Below, piece after piece: positions 26,424 through 37,043 of a stretch of DNA of 64,000 nucleotides (positions within the stretch are counted from its first letter, which is position 1; every line of letters starts with the position of its first letter). A program made the translations under genes and the position numbers. The DNA is from Drosophila pseudoobscura. Its lineage: Eukaryota; Arthropoda; Insecta; Diptera; Drosophilidae. The notes beneath the pieces are model-generated. The model was not told the DNA's origin. It saw only the letters and a list, made by a program, of their open reading frames with translations, and made no database searches. The stretch spans positions 21,161,501 through 21,225,500 of the forward strand of contig NC_046680.1 in NCBI RefSeq assembly GCF_009870125.1, in the 5' to 3' direction.

Positions 26424-29400
26424 TCACTTTCCCATGCCGGCAAAGAGAAGTGGGAATGGTACTTCGTCGGTGCTCAGGATCTGAGGAGTCGGGGGTCGAG
26501 CATCGGCCTCGCTGGTGCTGTTCAGCCAGTAGGTGGTCATGGTGCCCTTGCCCTTGAGCTCTACATCGCCGCGCTGCTCCATCTGGAAGGTACCGAACTT
26601 GTCCAGAATGGCCTTGGTAGCGGAGGATACGTGGATCTTGCCGGGCTGACCGGTGCTCTCCATGCGCGAGGCGGTGTTCACGGTGTCCCCGAAGAGGCAG
26701 TAGTGCGGCATCTTCTTGCCGACGACGCCAGCACAGACGGATCCGGAGTGCATTCCAATCCGAATCTGGATCTTGTACTCCGGCTTATGCCTCAGGTTAA
26801 AGGAGCTGACGGCCTGCAGAATGTCCAGGGCCATTAGGGCGATCTCACGGGCGTGCTTATCGCCGTTGGGCTCGGGCAGGCCGGAGACCACCAGATAGGC
26901 ATCGCCAATGGTTTCCACCTTGTAGACATCATAGAATCCGATGATCCGGTCGAAGGTGCTGTATAGATCGTTCAGGAAGTTTACCACATCCATGGGGCTG
27001 CTGCGTGCGCAAAGCTCCGTGAAGCCGACGATGTCGCTGAAGTAAATGGTCACGCTGCTGAACTCCTCCGGCTCCACCAGATCCCCGGCCATTAGCTGCT
27101 GGGCGACGGGCCGCGGCAGAATCTGGTACAAGAGCTCTTCCGTGCGCTGCTTCTCCAGACTCAGCTGGCGCGTTTTTTCCTCGACGAGGCTCTCGAGATT
27201 GTTGGCATACTGCTCCATGCGATTCAGCAGGTCATCCATTAGATTCTCGCAGAAGCCCCTGGAATCCACAAAAGAGAAGATTGGGACTGTATTAGGTGTA
27301 TCTTTGGCTTCGGATGATTTCGGAAGTGATTACTTCATTATGGTGCGAATATTGCTGCGGATCGTGGAGAAGGCAGGGCGCTCCTCCTGGTTGTCTGCCC
27401 AGCATTTTTCCATGAGCTCCAGGAGATCGGGTGGACACTCGCGTTCCCTAATGAGCGGCCGAAACCCATTGCATTGCCGCACTTTGTGCAGAATGGTGTG
27501 GACATCCATCTGCTGGCGCGCCTCTTGGTAGGGTCCGCCACGGTTCACAATCTCTTCCAGAATGATGCCAAACGAGTAGACATCCCCACGTTGCGTGGCC
27601 GGACTGCAGCCAGGAATGGACGTCAGAGGCAGCAGCTCCGGGGCGATCCAAAGGAGTTCTAGAATAAGGAAGGACAATGGAATGCGGGTTGGCGAAGACA
27701 CCTCTGGCACCTCTGGGATTCACTCACTCAAGTAGTAATTCTGATCCCGCACAAAGTCCGAGGGCGTGGTCAGCGTGGCCAGGCCAAAGTCGGATATCTT
27801 GAGCACAAACCTGCCATCGATGAGGCAGTTGCAGGAGCGCAGCTTTCCGTGGGCCGCCACGTCGCTGTTATGCAGATAGCTCATGCCCTTGACAATGTCA
27901 TGGATGAGGGACATGCGGAAGTTCCAATCCAGCTCGATGGCCTCGTTCTCCAGCACATCCTTGAGGCTGCCGCGGGAGCAGTACTCCGTGAGGATGAGGA
28001 CAGTGGGTCGTGGCAGGTCGATGCAGGCGCCCACGAACCGTACAGTGTTCTCGTGGCTCACGTCGCGCGCCTGCTTGATCTCCCACAGCAGCTGGGGCGT
28101 CAGCTCCACCTTCTTCACATTCACCTTCTTGATGGCCACGCGCTCGCCCTTGAACTGGCCAATCGTCGTGTACACCTGCGGCGGCAGCGAGGTGAAGCTT
28201 GCTATGGAGGCGCGACCGGAGTGGATGCCGAACTGTTGCAGCGAGATATTCTCGACGTCCAGGCGCTGGAGGCCACCCTTGGAACCGAACATGCCGCCCA
28301 TTTCGATGAGGACATCGTCGGGTCTCACCCGCCAGGACATATTGTTCAGCTCCTTGCTAAGCTTCATCTGCCTAAAAAAATGCAAGAATGCCAGAATGGG
28401 AGTGGAGTATTTTTTTAAGCACCGGTAAGATAGACCAAGTTGAGGGAGTCTTACTTTTGCAGCAGGCAAATGACGAGGAAGACGAGACCCAGAAATAGGA
28501 ACAGTCCAAATATGGAATACATAATGGTGGACTCTGGAATCGGAGAGATTTACGTATCTCGAATCTAATAATCTAAACCTTTCTCAAGTATGGGATGGGG
28601 AGGCCATACCATTGTCATGACAGTCCGGAGAATTTCCTAGGAAGCCACAGGGCGGCACATCCGGCGGCGGCTCCTCACGTCCGCCCGGCCAGTGTATCTT
28701 CTTGCCATGCACAGCAGCGTATTCCCTAGAAAAGAGCGTGTTTGGTGAATCGAATTCGACTATACGAGGGGCCCGTCGCTCACTTGTGAACACCGGAATA
28801 ATGAGCAACGACTGAAAATTTCCCGTTTATGGGATCCAGATCTAGGATCGAGTAGTCCGCATCCCGATCGCCATTGTCATCGATGCGCACGTGTCCGGTA
28901 ATGCCTTCAAAGGTGCGATTCCACATCCGGCGCGTGATGTTCACCCCATCCCGGATGTCGCCTCCTTCGGTCAGTGTCTCGTTTAGGGCCATGCCCAGGA
29001 GATAAACTCCATCATAGAAGGCCCCAATGAAGAAGTTCACCTCCTCGCCCTCGCCAAACGTGTAGTTGTAGTCGTAGAGAGCATTCTCTCGGACATTGTC
29101 CGCAAAGTCCTGAAACTTGGGACTCGTCGGCTGCAGGAGGCTCACTCTTAAAAGGGCCTCGTATGCCTTGCGGGCTCGGGCATCGTACTCGTCCTTCATC
29201 TCCCAGCCCTTGTCGCCCCAGTAGTCACTCTGAAATATCTCCACGTCCAGGAAGACCCACTCGCCATTTGTCATTCCCATGCTGTGGGCCGCCAACATGA
29301 ACTTTCGCACCAGAATCCCTCGAACCGATAATATGACGACTGTGTACCGAGGTAGATCGAGGTGGATAGAGGAAATTGTGAGAAGAAATGATCGATAAGT

Positions 29401-30923
29401 GAGGTGAACAAATCAGTTTAAAGCATGATGTGCTATGTACGTATACCTCTTGCATACATGCTCGCATCCCTCAGATAGTTCTCATAGATCTCCTCCTCAT
29501 TGCCATTTAGCTCACGGACAAAGCTCAGCAGTCCCTCCTGTCGTAGTCCGTACTCGAGATTCTTGCCCACCGTCCACGAGAAGAGCTCCGATCTGTCCAC
29601 CAGCAGGGCCACATGCTTCCAATTGAACTGGCGGAAGACGCTGGCAAAGACCAGAATGAGCCTACACTGGCAGTAGGACATGCGGGTGAGAGTTGGATAC
29701 TTTGACTTGTCCTTGAACATTCCCTGGAAATTCTACAACGAATATACAATCCTGCTATTGCTTCGCGGATCCCCAAGACATTGAAAACAACAAATCTCTC
29801 CAGTACATGTTCCAGAAGTTGCAGTAATACCTTCCTGCCAGATACTTCATCCACTTACCGTATTCTCATTCTTCCACTTGTGTATTCTGCCCAGGATGCC
29901 AGAGGTCACCGTCAGCTCCCCCTCCGAGGATGGGGGCTGACGCAGGCAGCAAAAGTGGGAGAAAGGAAATGCGATGCTTTATCGAAAACACGGGAGAACC
30001 GAAAACTTAAATTCGAATTAAAGACCCATTGAGCGATTGCCCCTCCAGAGCCCAGAACACCATTTAATTGCCAATGTCAAGCGTACGACAATTAAGAGGG
30101 CTAAATGTGATTGCCTCAAACAGCTTGTGGGAGGGGGGACTAAGCCAGTTCCGCATTATTGAAAGCGGCATGCTGTGCGAGCTCCACACGCAAATCGCTA
30201 CACTGTCGTCTTGCCTTACGCGTACCTGATCCCCCATGCCCGTGATGATGGGGGTGTTCCAGTAGGCGGCTAGACGAGCCACCGGCTCAAGGGCGAATGC
30301 ACAGGCTGGTCCAATGAAAGCGATGACGTCGTCCTGGAAGTGCATGTCTGCAGCCAGTCCGGGTGCCCGTGCGCCCGAGCAGGATGGATAACTTAAGACA
30401 GACATGGAAGAAGTGTGGTAGGAGAGTGGCGGCGGCAGGCAGAAGACCCTGTCCACTCACCTGGCCTTCTTCTTTACGAGCGTAATGTTGTGGGGTCGCA
30501 GGAAGACCTTATTTATCTGATCCAAGGCCAGGTCCACGGCCGGTCCGCAGCGCTCCAGATCGAATGGTGAATCTGCGGGCATTGCTGGCCAAATCAATCG
30601 AATCCCTAGCTGGTAAGTCGCTTACCCAAGTGGGAGGCCATCAGCACGCCCACATTGTAGACACGCATCTGGCTGAATTCGGCCTCGGTCTCAGTCATGC
30701 GACCCATCTGGTGGTGCTTCGGATCTCTTGTCCGCTCGAAGATCTTGGAAGGAATATCGCCCGTTTCGTTGACAACCACCGTGGTGGTCGTATCGAAGCT
30801 AATCTCTTTGTTCAGGTCCTCCCAGGAATCGATCTCGTTGCGCTTAGCATTTTTGTGGGTGCTGAAGGAGTCGGCCAGCATCAGGTAGAGAATATGGACG
30901 CTGATTCGGAGCAACAGATGCAT
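26424..30923 (-). CDS. CG3216: receptor-type guanylyl cyclase (single pass, natriuretic-receptor fold)
   Basis: Membrane receptor making cGMP from GTP; the ligand is unknown. Eleven exons join in frame: 30626-30923, 30461-30572, 30226-30391, 29859-29936, 29447-29723, 28784-29318, 28610-28725, 28455-28533, 27728-28371, 27334-27658, 26424-27258, giving 1,154 residues. A signal peptide ([15 protein letters not shown]) precedes an ANF-receptor ligand domain to about 500, with [20 protein letters not shown]. The transmembrane helix lies near 531-551. The kinase-homology domain ([11 protein letters not shown] in place of HRD) is catalytically dead, as usual. The dimerisation coil leads into the cyclase domain with both metal aspartates ([19 protein letters not shown]), the guanine-specifying Glu in VETIGD, and NTASRMES. 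It looks fully active. Confidence 0.95.
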
Positions 30924-31823
30924 ATTGTGGAGCTGCCAAAGAACTGGAAGAATGGTTTCCCAAATGAATGGCTATTCCTCACAATCGCACACACACACAC
31001 TAAGTGGAAAGTTCTAATTCCTTCCATTAAACTGATTCAATTTGACTCATTCAACCCGAATTTCGCAGCCAAAACTTGAATTCATTTTGCATTACATTGC
31101 GAGTTTTACTCGACTTTCAAGGGCCCTGAGGCTACATACAAATTTGAAATTAATTCAAATTATAGCAACAACAAAGCGTAATGACTCGCAAATCATTTCA
31201 TTATCCACTTGATGCTTTAAACAAAAACTACGCCGATTTGAACTTGTTGGTTTGATCTATATAACGTTTAAATTTAAACTTTAAGGACACTTGATTGCCA
31301 GTAGCTGGGTGTTTTCTGAACAATTTAAAGTTCATATCTTTGAAACACTACTGTTTTTCACTGTTTTCCAGTTGTTAATTACCGAAGGATTTTGAGAGAA
31401 ATCTGTCGCGGAAGACGAACATCGAATGAGCCACAGGCGAACGCTGCTCGTCCTTTTATAGGCCATGAAACCCCTTCGGCAGACAGGCACGAACCGAACC
31501 CCTATACGATTTCGTTTGGCCAATGGGACGAGGCCCGCGAATTACTGGCCAACAGGCATCGTCAAGGGAATGGGAATGGAAATGGGAATGTGAATGGGTC
31601 TAGGTTAAGCGAGCAAGAGACATGGTTTTATGGTTTCACTTGTTGCTCCTTGGCGGCTCTTGAATAGCAATCGCTTGGAAACGTTGTCGCGTGCCGCCGG
31701 CAATTAATGCGTCTGCATGATGGATTTCGTGTATCTGCTTATGGACCTTCAATTTCATATCGTGCATTCCGTATAAAAGAATTCATAATTTATTCATTAA
31801 TATTTAAATGGCAATGATCGGAT
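30924..31823. other. CG3216 promoter side and dgt3 3' side, no gene seen
   Basis: 900 bases between two minus-strand genes. It contains a GGGAATG-type hexamer run at about 31566-31600, AT-rich stretches with TTTAAATTTAAAC near 31270, and TATAAAAG at 31775 pointing to no ORF. The 91-codon ORF at 31392-31667 has repeat-like NGNGNGN translation from the microsatellite and is not credible. Confidence 0.4.
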
Positions 31824-33825
31824 TCATTTGCGCTGAAGCCCTCCGCCGGGTCGGCGCAGGTTGCTGGTTAAAGCGGCAACCTTTGCCGCTCCCTTCTTCA
31901 CCTCGTCGATGGCATAGAGCATGCGCTGGGGCTCCCTGAGGAACCATATCCATAGAAGCATTTTGTAGCGCCAGAACTTGTCTCTCTCCTGAAATCAAGA
32001 AATCAGTGATATTTAGACGCTGGGACGACCCAACTTACCATGCGCCCCACGATGTTCTCCTGAAATTCAGTTCGCAGATGTCGTGCTTTCTCATCGAGAC
32101 GAGTCTGTTCCTGAGTAACACTGTATATTGCATACAAATAGCGAACATTATCTAACATGGGCTGCTCCAGGGGGGAATCATAGACGTAGGGGCTTAGGGT
32201 TTGCTCCAGACGTTTGCTAGAAATGAATAGTACATGACTACCATCCACGAGAATTTTTCATTTACTCACAGTTCCGACAGCTGATCATGGGCGGTGACAG
32301 AGGACTTTCTGTTAAGCATGCTCTGAAAAGCGTACGAAAGTAGACGGCCAAACTTTTCATACTCATAGAGACAACTCTTGGCCTCGCTAGCCTGAATATT
32401 GTGGCCAAGATGTGCCGCAAGCTGTCTGGCAATCTCCTGCAAGAATTGGGAACAGATGCCTTGGTGACTGCTGTTGATGGAGCACATAGTCTGCACTCGT
32501 TGCCAGGTAGCCTGGGCCTGACTACACAGTGCCTCGGAGAAATTATCCAGAGAATTGCGCTTCTTCTCCAAGTCCAACTGGATGATGATCCAAACCAGCT
32601 CCGCATTGGACAAGGCATCTGATATGATTTTGGTCAGTTGCTGGTCGCTTTCACGCCGTCGCAGGGCCCGCTGCAACTTTTCTTTGGTGTTTTCATACAG
32701 GACCAGCTCGATGCGCTGTTCGGTGTGTTGCTGGACGAGGCTGGTCACATCGTTCATGAGTGTGTCGTGGATATTTTTCAAATGATGTTCGTTGAGTAAC
32801 TGCAACTCATGCGTTTCCCGTATCATATCTGCTACGCTCAGGCAATGGATCTGGCCAAGATCCAGGTGGTCTATAATGGCCTGAGTTGCCTTGGCCTTAG
32901 CCTTCTTCTTGATGAAGGCGAGGGCATAATACTGGATGCTGCAAGGAAGGAAATCGTTAATTTATGACATCTATCATTACAGTCCTTACTGACCCCCTCT
33001 CGAGGCTCTCTAACTTTTCCTTCTCATGCAGGATATTCACTTCAGCAGTGCTGAACTCGTTATTCTTCTGGATTTTGAAGTTCTCCTTAATATAGAGCGT
33101 AAAATACTGCATGAAGGAGTCGCATTTGAGGAAGTAATGCTCCAGCGGCAGCTGGTGCATAAAGAGCTGTGGCATCGGCTCTGATATGAACGCCTTCTTG
33201 GCCTCGCTGCTCAGCTTGCAGTTTTCACTCAGCAGCTCTTCCAGCTGCTTGGCCTTTTCTTGGCAGTCGCCTAACAGAATCTTTTCCGTGTTTTGCAGTG
33301 CAGAAGCGGCACATTCCAACTCGATAAGGTTATTATTTATAGTTTGTTTGGTGTTGCTGCAAAGATTAACCATGTAGAATTAATAGAATAGCATATCTGC
33401 GGCATTGAGTCACTAACGCCATATTCTCAATTAGTGAGGCATAGTCGTCTGATGCCTCTTGAATTGCTGCCCCCACCGCACTCAGAGCATCCACATCCTG
33501 CTGCGTATGGGTGAGCAGACCAGGGTTTTCCGCTTCGATCTCCTGCTGCTTAAGTTGGAGCTCCGACCCTGTTAGCCAGTTCGCGCGATGCTGCATTTCA
33601 TCGCGCTCCAGAACCTCCTGCTCAGTAAGGATGTTGGAGTCCGTAATACTCACAGACAGGTACTTAAAGAACTTCTCCAGTTTTTCGTCGTAGAGAAGCC
33701 ATTGATTGGAGCTGTCGATCCCCAGTTTCTTGAAAAGGTCACAGTTCTAAAAAGTATGACTTTAATCGAACTCCATAGTCAACAATAAAAGTCCGATTTT
33801 GACTTACGCTAAGAATGTCTCCCAT
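31824..33825 (-). CDS. dgt3: augmin (HAUS) complex subunit 3, dim gamma-tubulin 3
   Basis: Subunit of the augmin complex, which recruits gamma-tubulin to spindle microtubules for branching nucleation. Exons 33808-33825, 33418-33746, 32994-33356, 32270-32938, 32039-32216 and 31824-31988 give 573 residues, the usual length. It starts MGDILSNCDLFKKLGIDSSN; the N-terminal globular part carries WLLYDEKLEKFFKYLS, as in HAUS3 proteins. Long predicted coiled coils with many Glu, Gln and Leu follow. The first coding exon is only six codons. It is divergent from Prosalpha3 across a DRE-containing promoter, a common arrangement for cell-cycle and proteasome genes. Augmin subunits evolve fast, so the call rests on overall layout plus these motifs. 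Confidence 0.9.
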
Positions 33826-34239
33826 TGTAGCCCCTTCTATGAACGTTCAAACAAATAAGTATTCAGACATAAACAAAAACAATTAAAAAATTCGCGCGTA
33901 TTCGCAAGCAAGTGAAGTCAAACTAGGGATGAGCGATAAGAAAATATACAACTCTGCCACTATGCTGCAACTACAGATATATGAAATAGTGGGAATTGGA
34001 GCACAGCTTGGAATTTTGTGCTTGTACAAAAATAACTCTGTTTAAAGAAAATTAGGTTTTATTTGAATTATCTATTGCTTTTTTTTATTATGCAGCCCTG
34101 TATCGATAGTGACATCGATTGTTCTTCCAGCTCTAGTGGGACGCGTTAAGCAGACTTTCTGGCAACCTTACATTGAATGACAAGTAAATTTCTTGTGTTC
34201 AATTTTGCAAGTAAACTCGTAAATTTCTAGAAATTGACA
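33826..34239. promoter_or_regulatory. divergent promoter dgt3 / Prosalpha3 with a perfect DRE
   Basis: TATCGATA at 34101-34108 is the exact DREF target, and an additional ATCGAT follows at 34114-34119. It sits about 130 bases upstream of the Prosalpha3 start and could serve both divergent genes. DREF control of proteasome and replication genes is established in flies; its use here is inference. The rest is AT-rich. Confidence 0.6.
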
Positions 34240-35188
34240 ATGGTAAGTAACTGCCACACGCAGCCGGTTGTGCATCATTCATGTGCATTTGACTTGTTAA
34301 AATGCGGGTAGCTTGAGCTTACACTCACATACATATTCGTCTTTTTAGGCGCGCCGCTATGATTCCCGCACCACGATTTTCTCGCCGGAGGGCCGCCTCT
34401 ACCAGGTCGAATACGCAATGGAGGCCATCTCCCATGCCGGCACTTGTCTCGGCATACTGGCCGAAGATGGCATTTTGCTAGCCGCTGAATGCCGTAGCAC
34501 CAACAAATTGCTGGACAGTGCCATACCATCGGAGAAGATCTATCGTCTGAACGAGTGAGTGGCATTTGTCTATATCTATAAACAGTATTGAAAATGACTG
34601 ACTTACAGGAACATGGTTTGCTCTGTGGCCGGTATCACATCCGATGCCAATGTGCTGACCGCCGAGCTGCGTTTGATAGCCCAACGCTACCAATTCAGCT
34701 ATGGAGAGGTGATTCCATGCGAGCAGCTGGTGTCCCACTTGTGCGACATCAAGCAAGCTTACACTCAGTACGGCGGCAAACGTCCCTTTGGCGTTTCTCT
34801 TCTCTACATGGGCTGGGACAATAAGTACGGCTATCAGCTGTACCAGTCTGATCCCAGCGGCAACTACGGTGGCTGGAAGGCTACTTGCATTGGCAATAAC
34901 TTCGGCGCTGCCATATCCATGCTGAAACAGGAACTGGCCGACAAACCATCCATTAAGCTAGAGGAGGCGAAAGATCTGGCCGTAAAGGTGCTAAGCATGA
35001 CTCTGGACACCACTAAGCTGACTCCAGAAAAGGTGGAGATGGCCACCCTGCAGCGTGTCAAGAATACCACCGTCTACAGTGTGCTGGATAAGCCCGATGT
35101 GGAGAAGCTGATCGAAAAGTACAATAAACTGCAGGCCGAAACCGAAGCCGCCAAGAAGGAGAAGCAGGCCAAACAACCCAAGTCTTAG
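34240..35188 (+). CDS. Prosalpha3: 20S proteasome subunit alpha-3 (PSMA4 type)
   Basis: Structural alpha-ring subunit of the 20S proteasome. Exons 34240-34242, 34349-34554 and 34609-35188 give 262 residues. The first coding exon is the initiator codon alone, spliced directly (ATG|GTAAGT) to GCGCGCCGC. The alpha-subunit signature [20 protein letters not shown] is at 4-23, followed by the Ntn-hydrolase fold ([30 protein letters not shown]) and a charged Lys-rich tail. The polyadenylation signal AATAAA is at 35268-35273. Nothing unusual beyond the one-codon exon. Confidence 0.97.
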
Positions 35189-35839
35189 GTTCACTGGTAG
35201 ACAGCTACATACATACTATACCCAAATTACTTTAGGGCGATCCTTATTTTGTATTTGAAGAACGTGAAATAAAATTTCAAAACTGAATGCGGTCATGGTG
35301 ATCATAAATATATGATGTGATATGCGTGCATGTTTTTGTAGGATTTATCAAAGGAGCTAAACTGCTTTTCTAATGTACAAAATCTACCACAAGCCGAGAT
35401 TGGGCTAATTTTCTGACTAGAAAAACTGTGGTCAAGAATCATCATTCTGACTATGGTTAAAATAGGTTTTCAGATCAAAGTTAATGATATTAACATATAT
35501 GTCAATTGGGTAAAAAAGTATTAAATTTCAATACGTTTAGGCATAAATTTAGAAAGGAGCAGCCCATAAGAACGGCATCCGCTAATATTGCGATTATATG
35601 TACATATATTCCATTCGATTCGGAATAATTGTGACAGTTGGTTAATGTTAGGCACCCATCCATACGGTTGACTCAGGGGGAAGCGGAACACGGCTGAGCC
35701 TTGGTTTTGTTTCATATTTTCAGGTAAATCGCAAGTGTTGCACAAATTTTTTTAAATATTTACTATAAAAGGCAGTTTCCGTCGTAGAATCTTTTATTGA
35801 GTTGGAAGAAGTCTTGTCTGGCTGGTCCGTTCCGTAATC
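35189..35839. promoter_or_regulatory. Prosalpha3 3' UTR and TATA promoter of the first SVWC gene
   Basis: AT-rich. A strong TATA box, TATAAAAG, lies at 35764-35771, about 70 bases upstream of the SVWC ATG, consistent with a regulated TATA-type promoter and a short leader. No other gene seen. Confidence 0.5.
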
Positions 35840-36332
35840 ATGATTCTCATAAAGTGCATCCTCCTTATGGTCGTCTTTGCCGTCGTAAATACTTTGATTG
35901 CTTACAGGGATGCCGGGCTTTGGTATTGGATCCCTCCTAAAACAATCATAAGGCACGATGGAGGATATTATAGAAATAAAACATACAGTTACATTATCCC
36001 TGGATGGTGGGAAAGAAACAAAACCCATTGCGCACTTGTGGATGAGGACAATATTACTGTGGCCCTTGGGTATAGTAAGAAGTCAAAAGATTATTGTGGC
36101 ATTTATTCGTGCGTATGGCATATAGGAAAAACACATGGCCACCTTATATAGTAAGTAAGCCCCCGAATTATATTTCCGGTTCCTAGCTTACTGAAAAATT
36201 CCATTCCTCTCCTTCCTTCACTCTAGCTGCCAACAGCCAGCCACTTTCGCCGAGTGCGAGACGAATGGTATAAACACGGTACTGGAGTATCCGGAATGTT
36301 GTTGGAAATGCGTAGAATATAAAGATTGTTAG
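35840..36332 (+). CDS. small secreted single-domain von Willebrand factor C (SVWC) protein, copy A
   Basis: Two exons, 35840-36150 and 36227-36332, give 138 residues. A signal peptide (LIKCILLMVVFAVVNTLIA) precedes a cysteine-rich mature part. The C-terminal pattern YCQQPATFAEC...YPECCWKCVEYKDC is the arthropod SVWC signature; Vago is the best-known relative, induced by virus infection and nutritional state. The intron splits the tyrosine codon before the first conserved C-terminal cysteine in phase 2, exactly as in copy B at 39861. A TATA box lies upstream and AATAAA at 36407-36412. Function is unknown. Family membership is seen; an immune or stress role is only inference. Confidence 0.85.
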
Positions 36333-37043
36333 CTCTGAGGGGCTGAATCCTATCGAAAATTATCTGACAAAGAGAAAGAAATTTAGTTGGCTAAAATGCA
36401 GATACAAATAAAAACGAAATAATTGTTACGTTAGTATGCCTTATATTTTTACTTACTTTGCTGTTAGTTTATGGCTAATGTTGCCTGAATGAATCTGAAT
36501 GTTTGAAAGCAATTTCGAAAGAAAAAGGAGAAGATTTATTAATTTTGATAATAAGACGCCATTACCATATAAAATCGGATTGTAGCCGGCTGTATTCGCC
36601 AGGAAATGTTTTAATTGGATTGTGATTCCATAGAGAAACGAATAAAATCAATTTCACTTAAGCAAATAACTGTTTCGTGGATGGAGAAACGAAACCTGCC
36701 TCTTCGCCTTATTAAAAAAAAAAAAATACATTTTTTTCTATTTAGCAAAAATCTAGCAAACCTTTTCCTGGTAAATACGAACTAAAAAAAAATTGAGCCA
36801 AATCGACCCATGAAACATGACCCATAGGTACATTTTTCACTCCATTTTTATACATATAGAAGTTATAAGATTATCACGAAATAACGAGCATACAGAGAAT
36901 TTAACACAATTTCAAAGATAGAAAACCGCGAGAAAAGCGTACCAAGATTGATCTTAGTAAACTGTTTTACACGGATGTAATCTATGGATCAGAGGTCTGG
37001 CATTTACGGTTTTTCATTTTTTTCTTTGCGGATTGTTAAACTA
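36333..37043. other. 3' region of SVWC copy A, nothing coding seen
   Basis: 711 AT-rich bases with several A and T runs (for example near 36714-36740). No ORF, RNA or repeat family recognised. Confidence 0.4.
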
